A stretch of DNA of 64,000 nucleotides from Hyphomonas chukchiensis (GCF_000682695.1 NZ_AWFG01000041.1:164621-228620), one strand, 5' to 3'; shown: positions 35,460 to 46,973, counted from the first letter of the stretch. Numbers and translations: made by a program. The notes: generated by a model from the letters alone, not told the origin.

Positions 35460-36119
35460 ATGGACCTTCGACTCACCCTGTTCTGCGTATTCCTGGCCCT
35501 TTCTGCGTGCTCGGCAGAGCCGTCTGCGGCCCCGTCTGGGCCCGGCCTTCTGCCACCGGGCGCGGCGGGCATCGACCTGTCGCATCATAATGGCGCGGTG
35601 AACTGGGACTTGCTTGAGGGGGCCGGGATCGACTTCATCTATCTGAAGGCAACCGAAGGGCGCGACTGGACGGATGCGGATTTCCAGCAGAACTGGATCG
35701 AGGCAACGCGGCGGGGCTATGCCGTCGGGGCCTATCACTTCTATATATTGTGCAAGCCGTGGGAGGCGCAGGCGGTGAACTTCATCCGCGCGGTGGAAGT
35801 GCGTGACGGGACGCTACCGCCGGCGGTGGACCTGGAGTATGCCCATAATTGCAAGCCGTTCCGGGACGCGGCCGGAACAAAGGCCGAGCTGCGGGCCTTT
35901 CTGGACAGGCTGGAAGCGGAATATGGCGCGGTGCCGGTGCTCTACACGACAAAGGAATTCTACACCGACTGGATCGCCGGATCCTTCGACCGCTATCCGC
36001 TGTGGATACGCAGTGTCGAGGGCGCGCCGGACATGCCTTACGCCATCTGGCAGCATTCGATGCGGGGCAAGGTGGCGGGCGTGAAAGGCGACGTGGATTT
36101 GAACCGGGCTGCTGAATGA
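35460..36119 (+). CDS. Glycoside hydrolase family 25 lysozyme-like lipoprotein
   Basis: A 219-aa predicted lipoprotein (leader FLALSAC, Cys17) carrying a GH25 muramidase domain. Conserved elements are GIDLSHHNGAVNWD (N-terminal strand with catalytic-region Asp), YLKATEG, GAYHFY, and PAVDLEY with the expected D-x-E catalytic pair. It probably cuts the MurNAc-GlcNAc linkage in peptidoglycan from the membrane face. The start at 35460 is the ATG just before the signal; the upstream in-frame extension covers the bactofilin promoter region. Confidence 0.9.
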   Translation: MDLRLTLFCVFLALSACSAEPSAAPSGPGLLPPGAAGIDLSHHNGAVNWDLLEGAGIDFIYLKATEGRDWTDADFQQNWIEATRRGYAVGAYHFYILCKPWEAQAVNFIRAVEVRDGTLPPAVDLEYAHNCKPFRDAAGTKAELRAFLDRLEAEYGAVPVLYTTKEFYTDWIAGSFDRYPLWIRSVEGAPDMPYAIWQHSMRGKVAGVKGDVDLNRAAE

Positions 36120-36123
36120 CCGC

Positions 36124-36828
36124 TCAGTCGAAATCGACCAGAATGCCGAAGTGATCGCTTCGGGCCCTGCCGGAGGCGTCTTTCCGGTCGAGGGCGCGAA
36201 CATGAGTGGGGCGCAGGTCGCCGCGTGTAGCGACATGGTCGATGGTCATGTCGTCGAGTGGAGCAAGTGAACCGCGTGTTACCACGTCCAGACCGGTGAG
36301 GGCTGCTTCGAGTTTCTCGTAAGATTTGTGAGGGCCCCAGGCTCTCGGCATGCGGCGGTTATAGTCGCCTGCAACTATCAGGGGATGCAGGTGGCTGAGG
36401 GCGTCGAGGGCGGGGCCAAGCTGGTCGAGGAATAATTCGTGCTGCTTCCACGGCTGAGTCTTTTCACCGGGAGGCGACGTCGGTGCCATGTGCCATGGAA
36501 TGCAGATGCCGAAACAATAGACTGCGCGTCCGTCAATCTCGGTCTTGCCGAGCACGGCGCCGCCAAGATCGGCGAGTGAGGGGGGCAGGGGTATGTCCGT
36601 CCATGGCGCCTTGCTCCAGATCAGGACCAGCCGTTCGCTGTCGGTCTTGGGCCCGACACCGTATCCGCGATGTGACAGGACATGGCCGCCCAGGGACTCA
36701 AGCGAGGAGAGGTGGGCTTCCGTCAGGACGACGAGGTCAGGCTGGAGCGAGTGTATCTCGGAAACAAGAGACGCGGCCTGCCACGTGTGCGGGCCGCGTC
36801 TCTCTATGTTCCAGTTGATCAGGCGCAT
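36124..36828 (-). CDS. Endonuclease/exonuclease/phosphatase family protein
   Basis: A 234-aa metal-dependent phosphoesterase fold protein. RLINWNIERRG holds the metal Asn, VVLTEAH the metal Glu, VAGDYNRR the catalytic Asp/Asn pair, and RSDHFGILVDFD the terminal Asp-His. Substrate class (DNA, lipid phosphate or other) cannot be told. It begins 15 bases after the ilvC stop on the same strand, so it is probably the last gene of the ilv operon. It converges with the GH25 gene. Confidence 0.85.
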   Translation of the reverse strand: MRLINWNIERRGPHTWQAASLVSEIHSLQPDLVVLTEAHLSSLESLGGHVLSHRGYGVGPKTDSERLVLIWSKAPWTDIPLPPSLADLGGAVLGKTEIDGRAVYCFGICIPWHMAPTSPPGEKTQPWKQHELFLDQLGPALDALSHLHPLIVAGDYNRRMPRAWGPHKSYEKLEAALTGLDVVTRGSLAPLDDMTIDHVATRGDLRPTHVRALDRKDASGRARSDHFGILVDFD

Positions 36829-36843
36829 AAGCGCGTGAGCAGC

Positions 36844-38565
<1,722 letters not shown>

Positions 38566-38569
<4 letters not shown>

Positions 38570-39132
38570 CCCTGTTCCTTTCCCCGTTTGATCGAGAGAA
38601 CGCCTGTACGGCTGACTTCGACGAGGCCGAGCGGGCGCATCAGGTCGATGAACTGGCTGATCTTGTCGGACGCGCCGGTGAGTTCGAAGATGAAGCTCTC
38701 GTTCGTGGTGTCGATGACGCGGGCGCGGAAGATTTCGGCGATGCGCAGGGCCTCGACGCGCACTTCGCCCGTGCCGGCGACCTTGATGAGGGCCAGCTCG
38801 CGCTCGATGCCGCGCTTGGACTTGGTGATGTCGATCACTTCGCCGACGGGAACGATGCGCAGCAGCTGGGCCTCGATCTGTTCGAGGATGTGCGGTGTGC
38901 CCTGCGTGACGATGGTGATGCGCGAGCGATGCTGGCTGGCATCGACTTCGGCGACCGTCAGGCTGTCAATGTTGTAGCCACGTCCGGAGAACAGGCCGAC
39001 GACGCGGGCGAGAACGCCCGGCTCGTTGTCGACGAGTACGGCAAGCGTGCGCCGTTCGACTTCCTCATCGGCATGCGAGAGGAAATAGGCGGATTTGGGA
39101 TTTCCGGGGGCGCCGCTGGTGCCGTCGCTCAT
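38566..39132 (-). CDS. ilvN: Acetolactate synthase small (regulatory) subunit
   Basis: The regulatory subunit that gives valine feedback inhibition and full activity to IlvB. The 188 aa have an N-terminal ACT domain (about 27-100, RTLAVLVDNEPGVLARVVGL then FSGRGYNIDSL) and a C-terminal ACT-like domain ending GLVEVSRTGVLSIKRG. A short divergent N-terminal extension (about 1-25) precedes the first ACT. The gene overlaps both neighbours by four bases (ATGA). Confidence 0.95.
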
Positions 39133-39866
39133 TGTTTCGTCTCCGTTTGGCTGCCCGGCACGCTGGATGTGTCGAGGACGATGCCGGGTCTGCGCGTTTC
39201 AAGGCGGGCTTTCAGCGCCTTGGCGCGCGCGATGGCATCGCGTCGGTTTTCATGGGTCTGGTCATTATAGCGCTCAACGATCTTGTCGAGTCGGCGCGGA
39301 TCAAGGTGGGCCTGCAGTTCCGACACCATGAGGCGGCGGCAGTCATCGATGAAGTCTGCGCTGTTATCGCCGGTCGGACCGCCTTCGCGGGTCATGGATT
39401 CCAGCTCGAAATAGGCCCACATCACGGCATCAAGGATGGGCGGACGGTGGCCGCGATAGGCGCCGTCCTTGTCCACGCCCTTGTTATCGGCATCGAGATT
39501 GGGGAAGAACATGCGGCCGCGCTCGACAAGTGCCGAGAGGCTGATCAGCTGGCTGGTCTTGCCACCGATGAAGCTGCCCTCATTGGCCTGCAGGTGGCGC
39601 GTGCGGGCGAACATGGCGGCCCGGCCGAGGGCATCAATGGCGTGATTGCCCCATTCGAGGCTGGCGGCATCGATGCTCTGGCGCAGGCGTTCGGTCTGCA
39701 GGCGGCGCTGGCGGCGGGTTTCGGCGCGGGAAGCGAAGGCGCTGACGAGGGCGACGAGCGCAGAGCCGAGCGCGATCACCACATCAAGGTGTTCGCGAAG
39801 CAGGGCGAGGATCTCGCTCGTACTCATGTCTCGGTCCGTCCCATAACCCAATGCCTGTCCGGTCAT
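39129..39866 (-). CDS. Hypothetical membrane-anchored protein between ilvB and ilvN
   Basis: A 245-aa protein of unknown function. An N-terminal transmembrane helix (about 25-46, VVIALGSALVALVSAFASRA) is followed by a long basic coiled coil (ETRRQRRLQTERLRQS) and a helical domain rich in Asp, Arg and Leu with a conserved-looking MFFPNLDADNKGVDKDGAYRG segment. Its first ATG overlaps the ilvB stop (ATGA) and its stop overlaps the ilvN start (ATGA). A shorter start at 39827 is possible. The insertion between the two acetolactate synthase subunits is odd. Confidence 0.75.
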   Translation of the reverse strand: MTGQALGYGTDRDMSTSEILALLREHLDVVIALGSALVALVSAFASRAETRRQRRLQTERLRQSIDAASLEWGNHAIDALGRAAMFARTRHLQANEGSFIGGKTSQLISLSALVERGRMFFPNLDADNKGVDKDGAYRGHRPPILDAVMWAYFELESMTREGGPTGDNSADFIDDCRRLMVSELQAHLDPRRLDKIVERYNDQTHENRRDAIARAKALKARLETRRPGIVLDTSSVPGSQTETKQ

Positions 39867-41662
39867 CAGACCAGCTTCTTCCCGGCGTCGCTGACTTCGT
39901 TACCAGTTATCTCGCCGAGGATCATCTCATTATGCGCAGAGCCCGAGGGAATCATGGGCAGGCAGTTCTCGGCCTTTTCGACGCGGCAATCGAACAGGAC
40001 CGGGCCGTCATGGGCGATCATTTCCTTGATCTTGCCGTCGAGTTCGGCCGGGTTGTCGCAGCGGATGCCATGGCCGCCGAGCGCTTCGGCCAGTTTGACG
40101 AAATCCGGGATGCTCTCTGAATAGGAGTGCGAATAGCGCTCGCCGTGCAGCAATTCCTGCCACTGGCGGACCATGCCCATCCATTCATTGTTCATGATGA
40201 AGACCTTGACCGGCAGGCGGTGCTGAACGGCGGTCGAGAATTCCTGCATCACCATCTGGATCGAGGCTTCGCCGGCAATGTCGATGACCAGCGCGCCCGG
40301 ATGGGCGACCTGGATGCCGACGGCCGCCGGCAGGCCATAGCCCATCGTGCCGAGGCCGCCACTGGTCATCCAGCGGTTAGGCTCCTCGAAATGGTAGAAC
40401 TGGGCGGCCCACATCTGGTGCTGGCCGACTTCGGTGGAGATATAGGTCTCGCGGTCCTTGGTCAGTTCATAGAGGCGCTGGACCGCATATTGCGGTTTGA
40501 TCACCGTGTCGGAGTTCTTGTAGGCAAAGCAGTTGCGGTCGCGCCATGCGGTGATCTGTTTCTTCCAGGCGGACAGGTCGGGGCGCTTGCCCTTGCGTTT
40601 CGCCAGCTCTTTCAGGATCGCTTCCAGTGTGGCGGCGCAGTCGCCGACGACAGGCACGTCAACGCGGACGATCTTGTTGATCGAGGAGGCGTCGATGTCG
40701 ATGTGAACCTTCTTGGAGTTTGGCGAGAAAGCATCGACCCGGCCGGTGACGCGGTCGTCGAAACGGGCGCCGACGCAGATCATCAGGTCGCAGTCATGCA
40801 TGGCATGGTTGGCTTCGTAGCTGCCATGCATGCCGAGCATGCCGAGCCAGTCCGGGTGCGAGGCCGGGAAGGCGCCGAGGCCCATCAGCGTGGACGTGAC
40901 GGGGATGCCGGTCACGGCCTGCAGTTCGCGCAGCAGTTTCGAGGCGCGGGGGCCGGAATTGATGACACCGCCACCGGTATAGAAGACCGGCGAGGAAGAG
41001 GTCATGATGAGATCGACAACGGCGGCGACTGCATCCGCGTGGGGCTGGGTCTGCGGCTTGTAGGTCGATTTGTGGATACCGTCCTTGCCGATATAGGTGC
41101 CGGTTGCGAACTGGACGTCCTTCGGGATGTCGATCACGACCGGGCCGGGGCGGCCGGATGTGGCGATCAGGAAGGCCTCGTGCATGACGCGGGCGAGGTC
41201 GTTCACGTCGGTGACGAGGTAATTGTGCTTGGAACAGGTGCGGGTGATGCCGACCGTATCGCATTCCTGGAAGGCATCCGTGCCGATCAGGTGGGTCGGG
41301 ACCTGGCCGCACAGGACGACCATGGGAATGGAGTCCATCATCGCGTCGGTGATGGGCGTGACCATGTTGGTGGCGCCGGGGCCGGACGTGACGAGCGCAA
41401 CGCCGCATTTGCCGGTGGAGCGGGCATAGCCTTCGGCGGCATGGCCAGCGCCCTGTTCATGGCGCACGAGGATGTGGCTGATGTCAGGCGCCGAGAAGAG
41501 CGCGTCATAGATGGGAAGCACTGCACCGCCCGGATAACCAAAGAGCGCGTCTACACCCTGCTCACGAAGCGCCTCGATGACAATCTCGGCGCCCGTCATA
41601 ATGCGGGGCTCTGTCGGTGCCGGGTTAGCGGCGCGCGTCTTGGTCTTTGTGGCAGTGGTCAT
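39866..41662 (-). CDS. ilvB: Acetolactate synthase large (catalytic) subunit
   Basis: A ThDP- and FAD-dependent enzyme that condenses pyruvate to acetolactate or acetohydroxybutyrate, the first branched-chain step. The 598 aa hold the N-terminal ThDP domain with catalytic Glu in VRHEQGAGHAAEGYAR, a central FAD domain (about 215-360) and the C-terminal ThDP-binding domain. There the metal motif reads IAGEASIQM...MNNEWMGMVRQW: the Asp of the usual GDG/GDA motif is Glu. The N-terminus has a basic leader (TATKTKTRAANP). It is preceded by an attenuator-like leader. Confidence 0.95.
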   Translation of the reverse strand: MTTATKTKTRAANPAPTEPRIMTGAEIVIEALREQGVDALFGYPGGAVLPIYDALFSAPDISHILVRHEQGAGHAAEGYARSTGKCGVALVTSGPGATNMVTPITDAMMDSIPMVVLCGQVPTHLIGTDAFQECDTVGITRTCSKHNYLVTDVNDLARVMHEAFLIATSGRPGPVVIDIPKDVQFATGTYIGKDGIHKSTYKPQTQPHADAVAAVVDLIMTSSSPVFYTGGGVINSGPRASKLLRELQAVTGIPVTSTLMGLGAFPASHPDWLGMLGMHGSYEANHAMHDCDLMICVGARFDDRVTGRVDAFSPNSKKVHIDIDASSINKIVRVDVPVVGDCAATLEAILKELAKRKGKRPDLSAWKKQITAWRDRNCFAYKNSDTVIKPQYAVQRLYELTKDRETYISTEVGQHQMWAAQFYHFEEPNRWMTSGGLGTMGYGLPAAVGIQVAHPGALVIDIAGEASIQMVMQEFSTAVQHRLPVKVFIMNNEWMGMVRQWQELLHGERYSHSYSESIPDFVKLAEALGGHGIRCDNPAELDGKIKEMIAHDGPVLFDCRVEKAENCLPMIPSGSAHNEMILGEITGNEVSDAGKKLV

Positions 41663-41707
41663 TGGGGCTCTCGGACTGTGTGGGAAATTCGGGCTAGGGC
41701 TGAAATG

Positions 41708-41733
41708 AAAAAGGGCCCCCTGAGGAGACCCTT
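41708..41733 (-). terminator. Attenuator terminator in the ilvB leader
   Basis: In the minus-strand transcript, AAGGGTCTCC pairs over all ten positions with GGGGGCCCTT (two G-U pairs) around a UCA loop, followed by five U. It lies between the leader peptide and ilvB, so when formed it should stop transcription before the operon. Confidence 0.8.
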
Positions 41734-41741
41734 ATGTGCGC

Positions 41742-41781
41742 GCATCCGCAATCGACTGTATGATCAGTCGACTACGGATGC
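41742..41781 (-). promoter_or_regulatory. Pause hairpin of the ilvB leader
   Basis: A long inverted repeat: GCATCCG and GTCGACTG on one side pair with CAGTCGAT and CGGATGC on the other, around an ATCATA loop with a two-base internal mismatch. It overlaps the last codons of the leader peptide. A competing GTGCGC/GCGCAC pairing is also available. The position matches a classical pause/protector hairpin; the antiterminator partner was not resolved by eye. Confidence 0.7.
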
Positions 41782-41810
41782 CTAATAACGAGTACTAGTG
41801 ATGTGCGCAC
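41772..41810 (-). CDS. ilvB operon leader peptide (12 aa, branched-chain codons)
   Basis: A 12-codon frame starting at GTG 41810 and ending in TAG reads M-R-T-S-L-V-L-V-I-R-H-P. Five consecutive codons specify Leu, Val, Leu, Val and Ile, the end products of the downstream pathway. GGAGGA (41824-41819) lies eight bases before the GTG. A hairpin begins at its end and a terminator stem lies before ilvB. This is the layout of a ribosome-mediated transcription attenuator. Only 24 bases separate it from the miaA stop, so the promoter lies in or upstream of miaA. Confidence 0.82.
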   Translation of the reverse strand: MRTSLVLVIRHP

Positions 41811-41834
41811 GGTGCGTTTCCTCCAACGTCGGGC

Positions 41835-42785
41835 TCAGGAATAATCTGCCTCTTTGACCGTGTCAATCTCCCTATAAAGGGCATGAATGACCCTGAGGCG
41901 GTTTTCCGGCTCCGGTGAGGGTATTCTCGGCCAGAAGGGGAACTGCCTGCCGATCCAGGTGAACTGCCTCTTTGCATAGCGGCGTGTATCGCGCTTGGCG
42001 TTCTCGGCGGCGAGTTCGGCGGTGATCTCACCGCGGGCAAAAGCGGTGAGCCAGGGCATGCCGTGGGCCTTCATGGCGGGGAGTTCGGGGTCGAGGTTGC
42101 GTGCCATCAGCGCGCGGGCCTCGTCCATGGCGCCCTGCATCAGCATGCCTTCGAAGCGCCGGTCGATCTTCTGGTAGAGGCGCGCGCGAGGCGGGGTGAG
42201 GGCAAAACCGATCCATTCGCCGTCATTCAGGACAGGCGGCTGGCGCTCGTCATGGAAATGGCCGAGGGGCCGGCCCGTGGCCAGCCAGACCTCATAGGCC
42301 CGCGCCAGGCGCTGGCGGTCGCCTGTGCCGAGCCGTTCGGCGGTCTCGGGATCGACGGGGGCGAGGCGGTCGCGCAGGCCTTCGGCGCCTTCGGCCTCGG
42401 CAATGGCACGCACTTCGGCGCGGATGTCTTCAGGCACGGGCGGGATGCTGGAGAGGCCCTGTGTCAGCGCCAGCAGGTAAAGGCCGGTGCCGCCCACAAG
42501 GATGGCGCGCTTGCCTTTCAGTTCCACCCGCTTGATCTCGCGGCGGGCCTCTTCCAGCCAGTCACCGGTGGAATAACGCGTTGCCGCATCGACATGGCCG
42601 AAGAGATGGTGTTCGACACCATCCATCTCCTCTGCGTCGGGCCGGGCGCTGATGACACGCAGGTCCCTGTAAACCTGCATGGAATCAGCATTGATGACCT
42701 CACCGCCCAGCCGCCGGGCGATGGCGATGGCGAGGGCGGTCTTGCCGCTGGCGGTTGGGCCGTGAATGAGGATTGCCGGATGCAT
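41835..42785 (-). CDS. miaA: tRNA dimethylallyltransferase
   Basis: This enzyme adds dimethylallyl to A37 of tRNAs reading UNN codons. The 316 aa begin with a P-loop GPTASGKT (residues 9-16), followed by INADSMQVYRDLRVISARP and the VGGTGLYLLAL motif; the C-terminal KRDTRRYAKRQFTWI matches the family. It lies immediately upstream of the ilv leader on the same strand. MiaA activity affects leucine/serine/phenylalanine codon reading, and in E. coli it influences attenuation at amino-acid operons, so the adjacency is suggestive. Confidence 0.96.
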   Translation of the reverse strand: MHPAILIHGPTASGKTALAIAIARRLGGEVINADSMQVYRDLRVISARPDAEEMDGVEHHLFGHVDAATRYSTGDWLEEARREIKRVELKGKRAILVGGTGLYLLALTQGLSSIPPVPEDIRAEVRAIAEAEGAEGLRDRLAPVDPETAERLGTGDRQRLARAYEVWLATGRPLGHFHDERQPPVLNDGEWIGFALTPPRARLYQKIDRRFEGMLMQGAMDEARALMARNLDPELPAMKAHGMPWLTAFARGEITAELAAENAKRDTRRYAKRQFTWIGRQFPFWPRIPSPEPENRLRVIHALYREIDTVKEADYS

Positions 42786-42841
42786 GCTCTAGACCTAAGG
42801 GCTAGTCGGGTAAGTTGGAAGACACCAAGAGACGGAATAAC

Positions 42842-43765
42842 ATGAGCCAGAACCCGGATAAGTCCCGCAATTTTTTTGCTGCAACTGCTGTCGCGGCGCC
42901 ATCCCGTACCGATCTGGCAGCAGAACTGGGTGAAATACTGGTGTCAGCGGGCGTGCAGGATGCGCAGCTGCGGATATTGGCGAACGGGACACCCTGGCAG
43001 GCTTGCGAGTATGTTTTTGCGGCGTCCGAGGCGGACGTTGAGGGACTTCTTGGACCGTTCAAGGCCCTTTCCGGGGTGGATGTGGCCCTTTTACCGGTCG
43101 AAGGGCGGCGCAAGCGGCTGCTGATCTCGGACATGGACTCGACCATCATCGGGCAGGAATGCTTGGACGAGCTGGCGGACTTTGCCGGCCTCAAGGCCGA
43201 GGTGTCGGCGATCACCGAGCGGGCGATGCGCGGCGAGCTGGATTTCGAGGGCGCGCTGACGACGCGGGTGGGCATGCTGAAGGGGCTGGAGCTGTCTGCG
43301 CTGGAGGCCGCCTATAAAGAGCGCATCACGCTGAACCCGGGTGCCAGGACGCTGACGGCGACGATGAAGGCAAATGGCGCACATGCGGTGCTCGTGTCGG
43401 GCGGGTTCACCTTCTTCACGTCCCGCGTGGCGGTGGCGTCGGGCTTTGATGCGCATCGCGGGAATACGCTGGTGGATGATGGCGCGGCCCTGACCGGCGA
43501 AGTGGGCCGGCCCATTCTCGGGCGCGAGGCGAAGCTGACGGCGCTCGACGAGACGGCGGCAGTGCACGGCCTTGCACGCGCCGATGCGCTAGCCCTGGGT
43601 GACGGGGCAAACGACCTCGACATGATCCGTGCAGCGGGGCTTGGCATTGCCTACCATGCCAAGCCGATTGTCGCCGAGCAGGCGACGGCGGCCATCCAGC
43701 ACACGGACCTGACGGCAGCGCTGTTCTTCCAGGGCTATGCAGCGGACGAGTTCGTCACCGGCTGA
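42842..43765 (+). CDS. serB: Phosphoserine phosphatase
   Basis: A HAD-family enzyme catalysing the last step of serine synthesis. The 307 aa have an N-terminal regulatory region (about 15-90) and a catalytic domain with nucleophile motif LLISDMDSTII (Asp97, Asp99), the cap segment RGELDFEGALTTRV, motif II VLVSGGFTFF and motif III LGDGANDLDMIRAAGLGIAYHAKP. Everything expected is present. I prefer ATG 42842 to the in-frame TTG at 42815, which overlaps the divergent miaA promoter region. Confidence 0.95.
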   Translation: MSQNPDKSRNFFAATAVAAPSRTDLAAELGEILVSAGVQDAQLRILANGTPWQACEYVFAASEADVEGLLGPFKALSGVDVALLPVEGRRKRLLISDMDSTIIGQECLDELADFAGLKAEVSAITERAMRGELDFEGALTTRVGMLKGLELSALEAAYKERITLNPGARTLTATMKANGAHAVLVSGGFTFFTSRVAVASGFDAHRGNTLVDDGAALTGEVGRPILGREAKLTALDETAAVHGLARADALALGDGANDLDMIRAAGLGIAYHAKPIVAEQATAAIQHTDLTAALFFQGYAADEFVTG

Positions 43766-43975
43766 GCCTGCCCGTTTTCAAGGCCATTTGCGTGCATTTC
43801 GCTTCAGGAGCGAGCCAGCCTGACTGTTTGATGTGCAGATTTGTCCCATTTAACGGGGCTTGAATAATAATCGTTGCACCACAACGGGGCCCCGTTGCGT
43901 ACTGCACGCATTCCAGCGGGTGAGGTCAGTAGAGTTTTTGCCAGAAGCCCGCCCACATCCCAGAGGGCAAATGCA

Positions 43976-45163
43976 ATGAAAAATCCTGACTATGACCAGT
44001 TGATCTCGCCATCCCGGCGTAACCTGATGAAATTTGCCGGCGTGGGTGCGCTCGGTGCAGCAGCCGGTCTGGCCGCCTGTTCCGACAGTGCCAGCGCGTC
44101 GGCGCCAGCGACTGCCGCGGCGGCCAAGGTTACCGCACCGGCCGTCAATCCGGACGGCATCGCGATCATGTCGGCCAACGAGAACCCGTATGGCCCGTCG
44201 CCGATGGCTGTTGAGGCCATGTCGAAAGAGCTGAACAACCTCAACCGTTATGCCTATCCGCTGACACAGGCTTTCGCCGAGAAAGTGGCCGCCCGTGAAG
44301 GCGTGCTGCCGGAGCAGGTTCTGGTGACCAATGGTTCCTCGCCAATCCTGGCGGCCTTCTCTGACTATGTGAACGTCAAGGGCGGCGAGATCGTCACCTC
44401 GGCGATCACGTATGAAGGCGTTCCGCGCGTTGCCGAGCAGGCCGGCACGAAAGTGGTCTACATGCCGCTGACGCAGGACCTCGGCTACGACCTTGAGGCG
44501 ATCTCTGCCGCCATCGGTCCGAACACGGGCGCGGTTTACATCTGTAACCCGAACAACCCGACCGGCCGCACGATCGAGCCTGCCAAGCTGAAAGCCTTCA
44601 TCGAAGACGCTTCGGCCAAGGTGCCGGTCTTCATCGACGAAGCCTATATGGACATGGCCGACGACTATCCGGCTGGCGTGATGAGCGAGTTCGTTTCGGC
44701 CGGTAAGCCGGTGATCGTGGCGCGCACATTCTCCAAGATCTACGCAATGGCCGGCCAGCGTCTCGGCTATGGCATCATGCCTGCCGACATGGCGATGGCG
44801 ATGCGCAAGACGGGCCGTCTCTCGTCGGTCAACCATCTCGGCCTGGTGGCCGGCATGGCGAGCCTCGACGACAAGGCCTATTTCGATGACATGCGCCTCA
44901 AGATGATCAAGGGCCGCGAGAAACTGATCGCCATGGCGAACGATCTCGGTCGTCCGTATGCGCCAAACCCACAGGGCAACTTCATCTACATGGACCTCGG
45001 CATGAACAACCAGGAGTTCGCCGACAAGATGCTCGAGAAGGGCGTCAAAGTGGTTGGCTCGCGCTGGGCAGACAAGCCGGAATGGACACGCATCTGCGTT
45101 GGCCTCGATCACGAGATCGAAAAGTGTCACGCCGCTGCCAAGGAAATCCTCACAGCCATCTAG
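43976..45163 (+). CDS. Tat-exported lipoprotein aminotransferase (class I/HisC-like)
   Basis: A 395-aa fold-type I PLP aminotransferase with an export signal. The N-terminus has a twin-arginine motif (SRRNLMKFAG, Arg14-Arg15), a hydrophobic stretch and a lipobox LAAC (Cys35). The catalytic domain is histidinol-phosphate aminotransferase-like: ANENPYGPS, ICNPNNPTG, FIDEAYMD and ARTFSKIYAMAGQRLGYG with the PLP Lys at 254. The Tat signal suggests the cofactor-loaded protein is exported folded. Its substrate is unknown. AGAGGG lies eight bases before the ATG. A strong terminator follows. Confidence 0.9.
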   Translation: MKNPDYDQLISPSRRNLMKFAGVGALGAAAGLAACSDSASASAPATAAAAKVTAPAVNPDGIAIMSANENPYGPSPMAVEAMSKELNNLNRYAYPLTQAFAEKVAAREGVLPEQVLVTNGSSPILAAFSDYVNVKGGEIVTSAITYEGVPRVAEQAGTKVVYMPLTQDLGYDLEAISAAIGPNTGAVYICNPNNPTGRTIEPAKLKAFIEDASAKVPVFIDEAYMDMADDYPAGVMSEFVSAGKPVIVARTFSKIYAMAGQRLGYGIMPADMAMAMRKTGRLSSVNHLGLVAGMASLDDKAYFDDMRLKMIKGREKLIAMANDLGRPYAPNPQGNFIYMDLGMNNQEFADKMLEKGVKVVGSRWADKPEWTRICVGLDHEIEKCHAAAKEILTAI

Positions 45164-45186
45164 GCTGTGACCGACTGAACGAGGAA

Positions 45187-45215
45187 AGGCGCCGCTGTTG
45201 GAGCGGCGCCTTTTT
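45187..45215 (+). terminator. Rho-independent terminator between the aminotransferase and degP
   Basis: A perfect 8-bp GGCGCCGC/GCGGCGCC stem with a TGTTGGA loop and TTTTT follows the aminotransferase gene. The flanking AAA on the other side makes weak termination of the convergent degP transcript possible too. Confidence 0.85.
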
Positions 45216-45230
45216 CATTTGGGCGTTTGA

Positions 45231-46682
<1,452 letters not shown>

Positions 46683-46760
46683 GTGAGAGGAGGCTCCTGA
46701 GGATCGGATGTTGCTCGTATCCTGAGCAGTATGGCGCTTTGCGCCCCTGTTGCAACAGGG

Positions 46761-46961
46761 TCAGATGCCTCTGACTGCAAAGACAACCAGAAGGGCGCCG
46801 AGCACGGCCGAGGCCAGACCGGCAAAGGCCACGTCACGGCTGGACATTTCAGACAGCCGTGCAGCCATGCGGCGCATGAAGTCGGGGGCGACCGCGTAGA
46901 TCGCCCCCTCCAGAAAGAACCATAGACCGGCCGCAGCCAGTATCAGGTAAAGCTTGGACAC
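46761..46961 (-). CDS. DUF2065 family small membrane protein
   Basis: A 66-aa protein with two transmembrane helices (about 3-22 and 44-64) separated by RRMAARLSEMSSRD. It matches the YjeT/DUF2065 family, which usually sits next to hflC in proteobacteria. The function is unknown. It begins 12 bases after hflC ends. Confidence 0.85.
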   Translation of the reverse strand: MSKLYLILAAAGLWFFLEGAIYAVAPDFMRRMAARLSEMSSRDVAFAGLASAVLGALLVVFAVRGI

Positions 46962-46973
46962 GCGCCCCGTTTC

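Noticed and set aside
40127..41785. 552-codon open frame on the plus strand opposite ilvB
   Set aside because: It mirrors ilvB codons, has no domain-like pattern, and ilvB is certain. High GC makes long antisense frames common here.
43850..45130. 426-codon minus-strand frame opposite the Tat aminotransferase
   Set aside because: Antisense shadow rich in His/Arg with no motif; the plus-strand frame has all PLP motifs.
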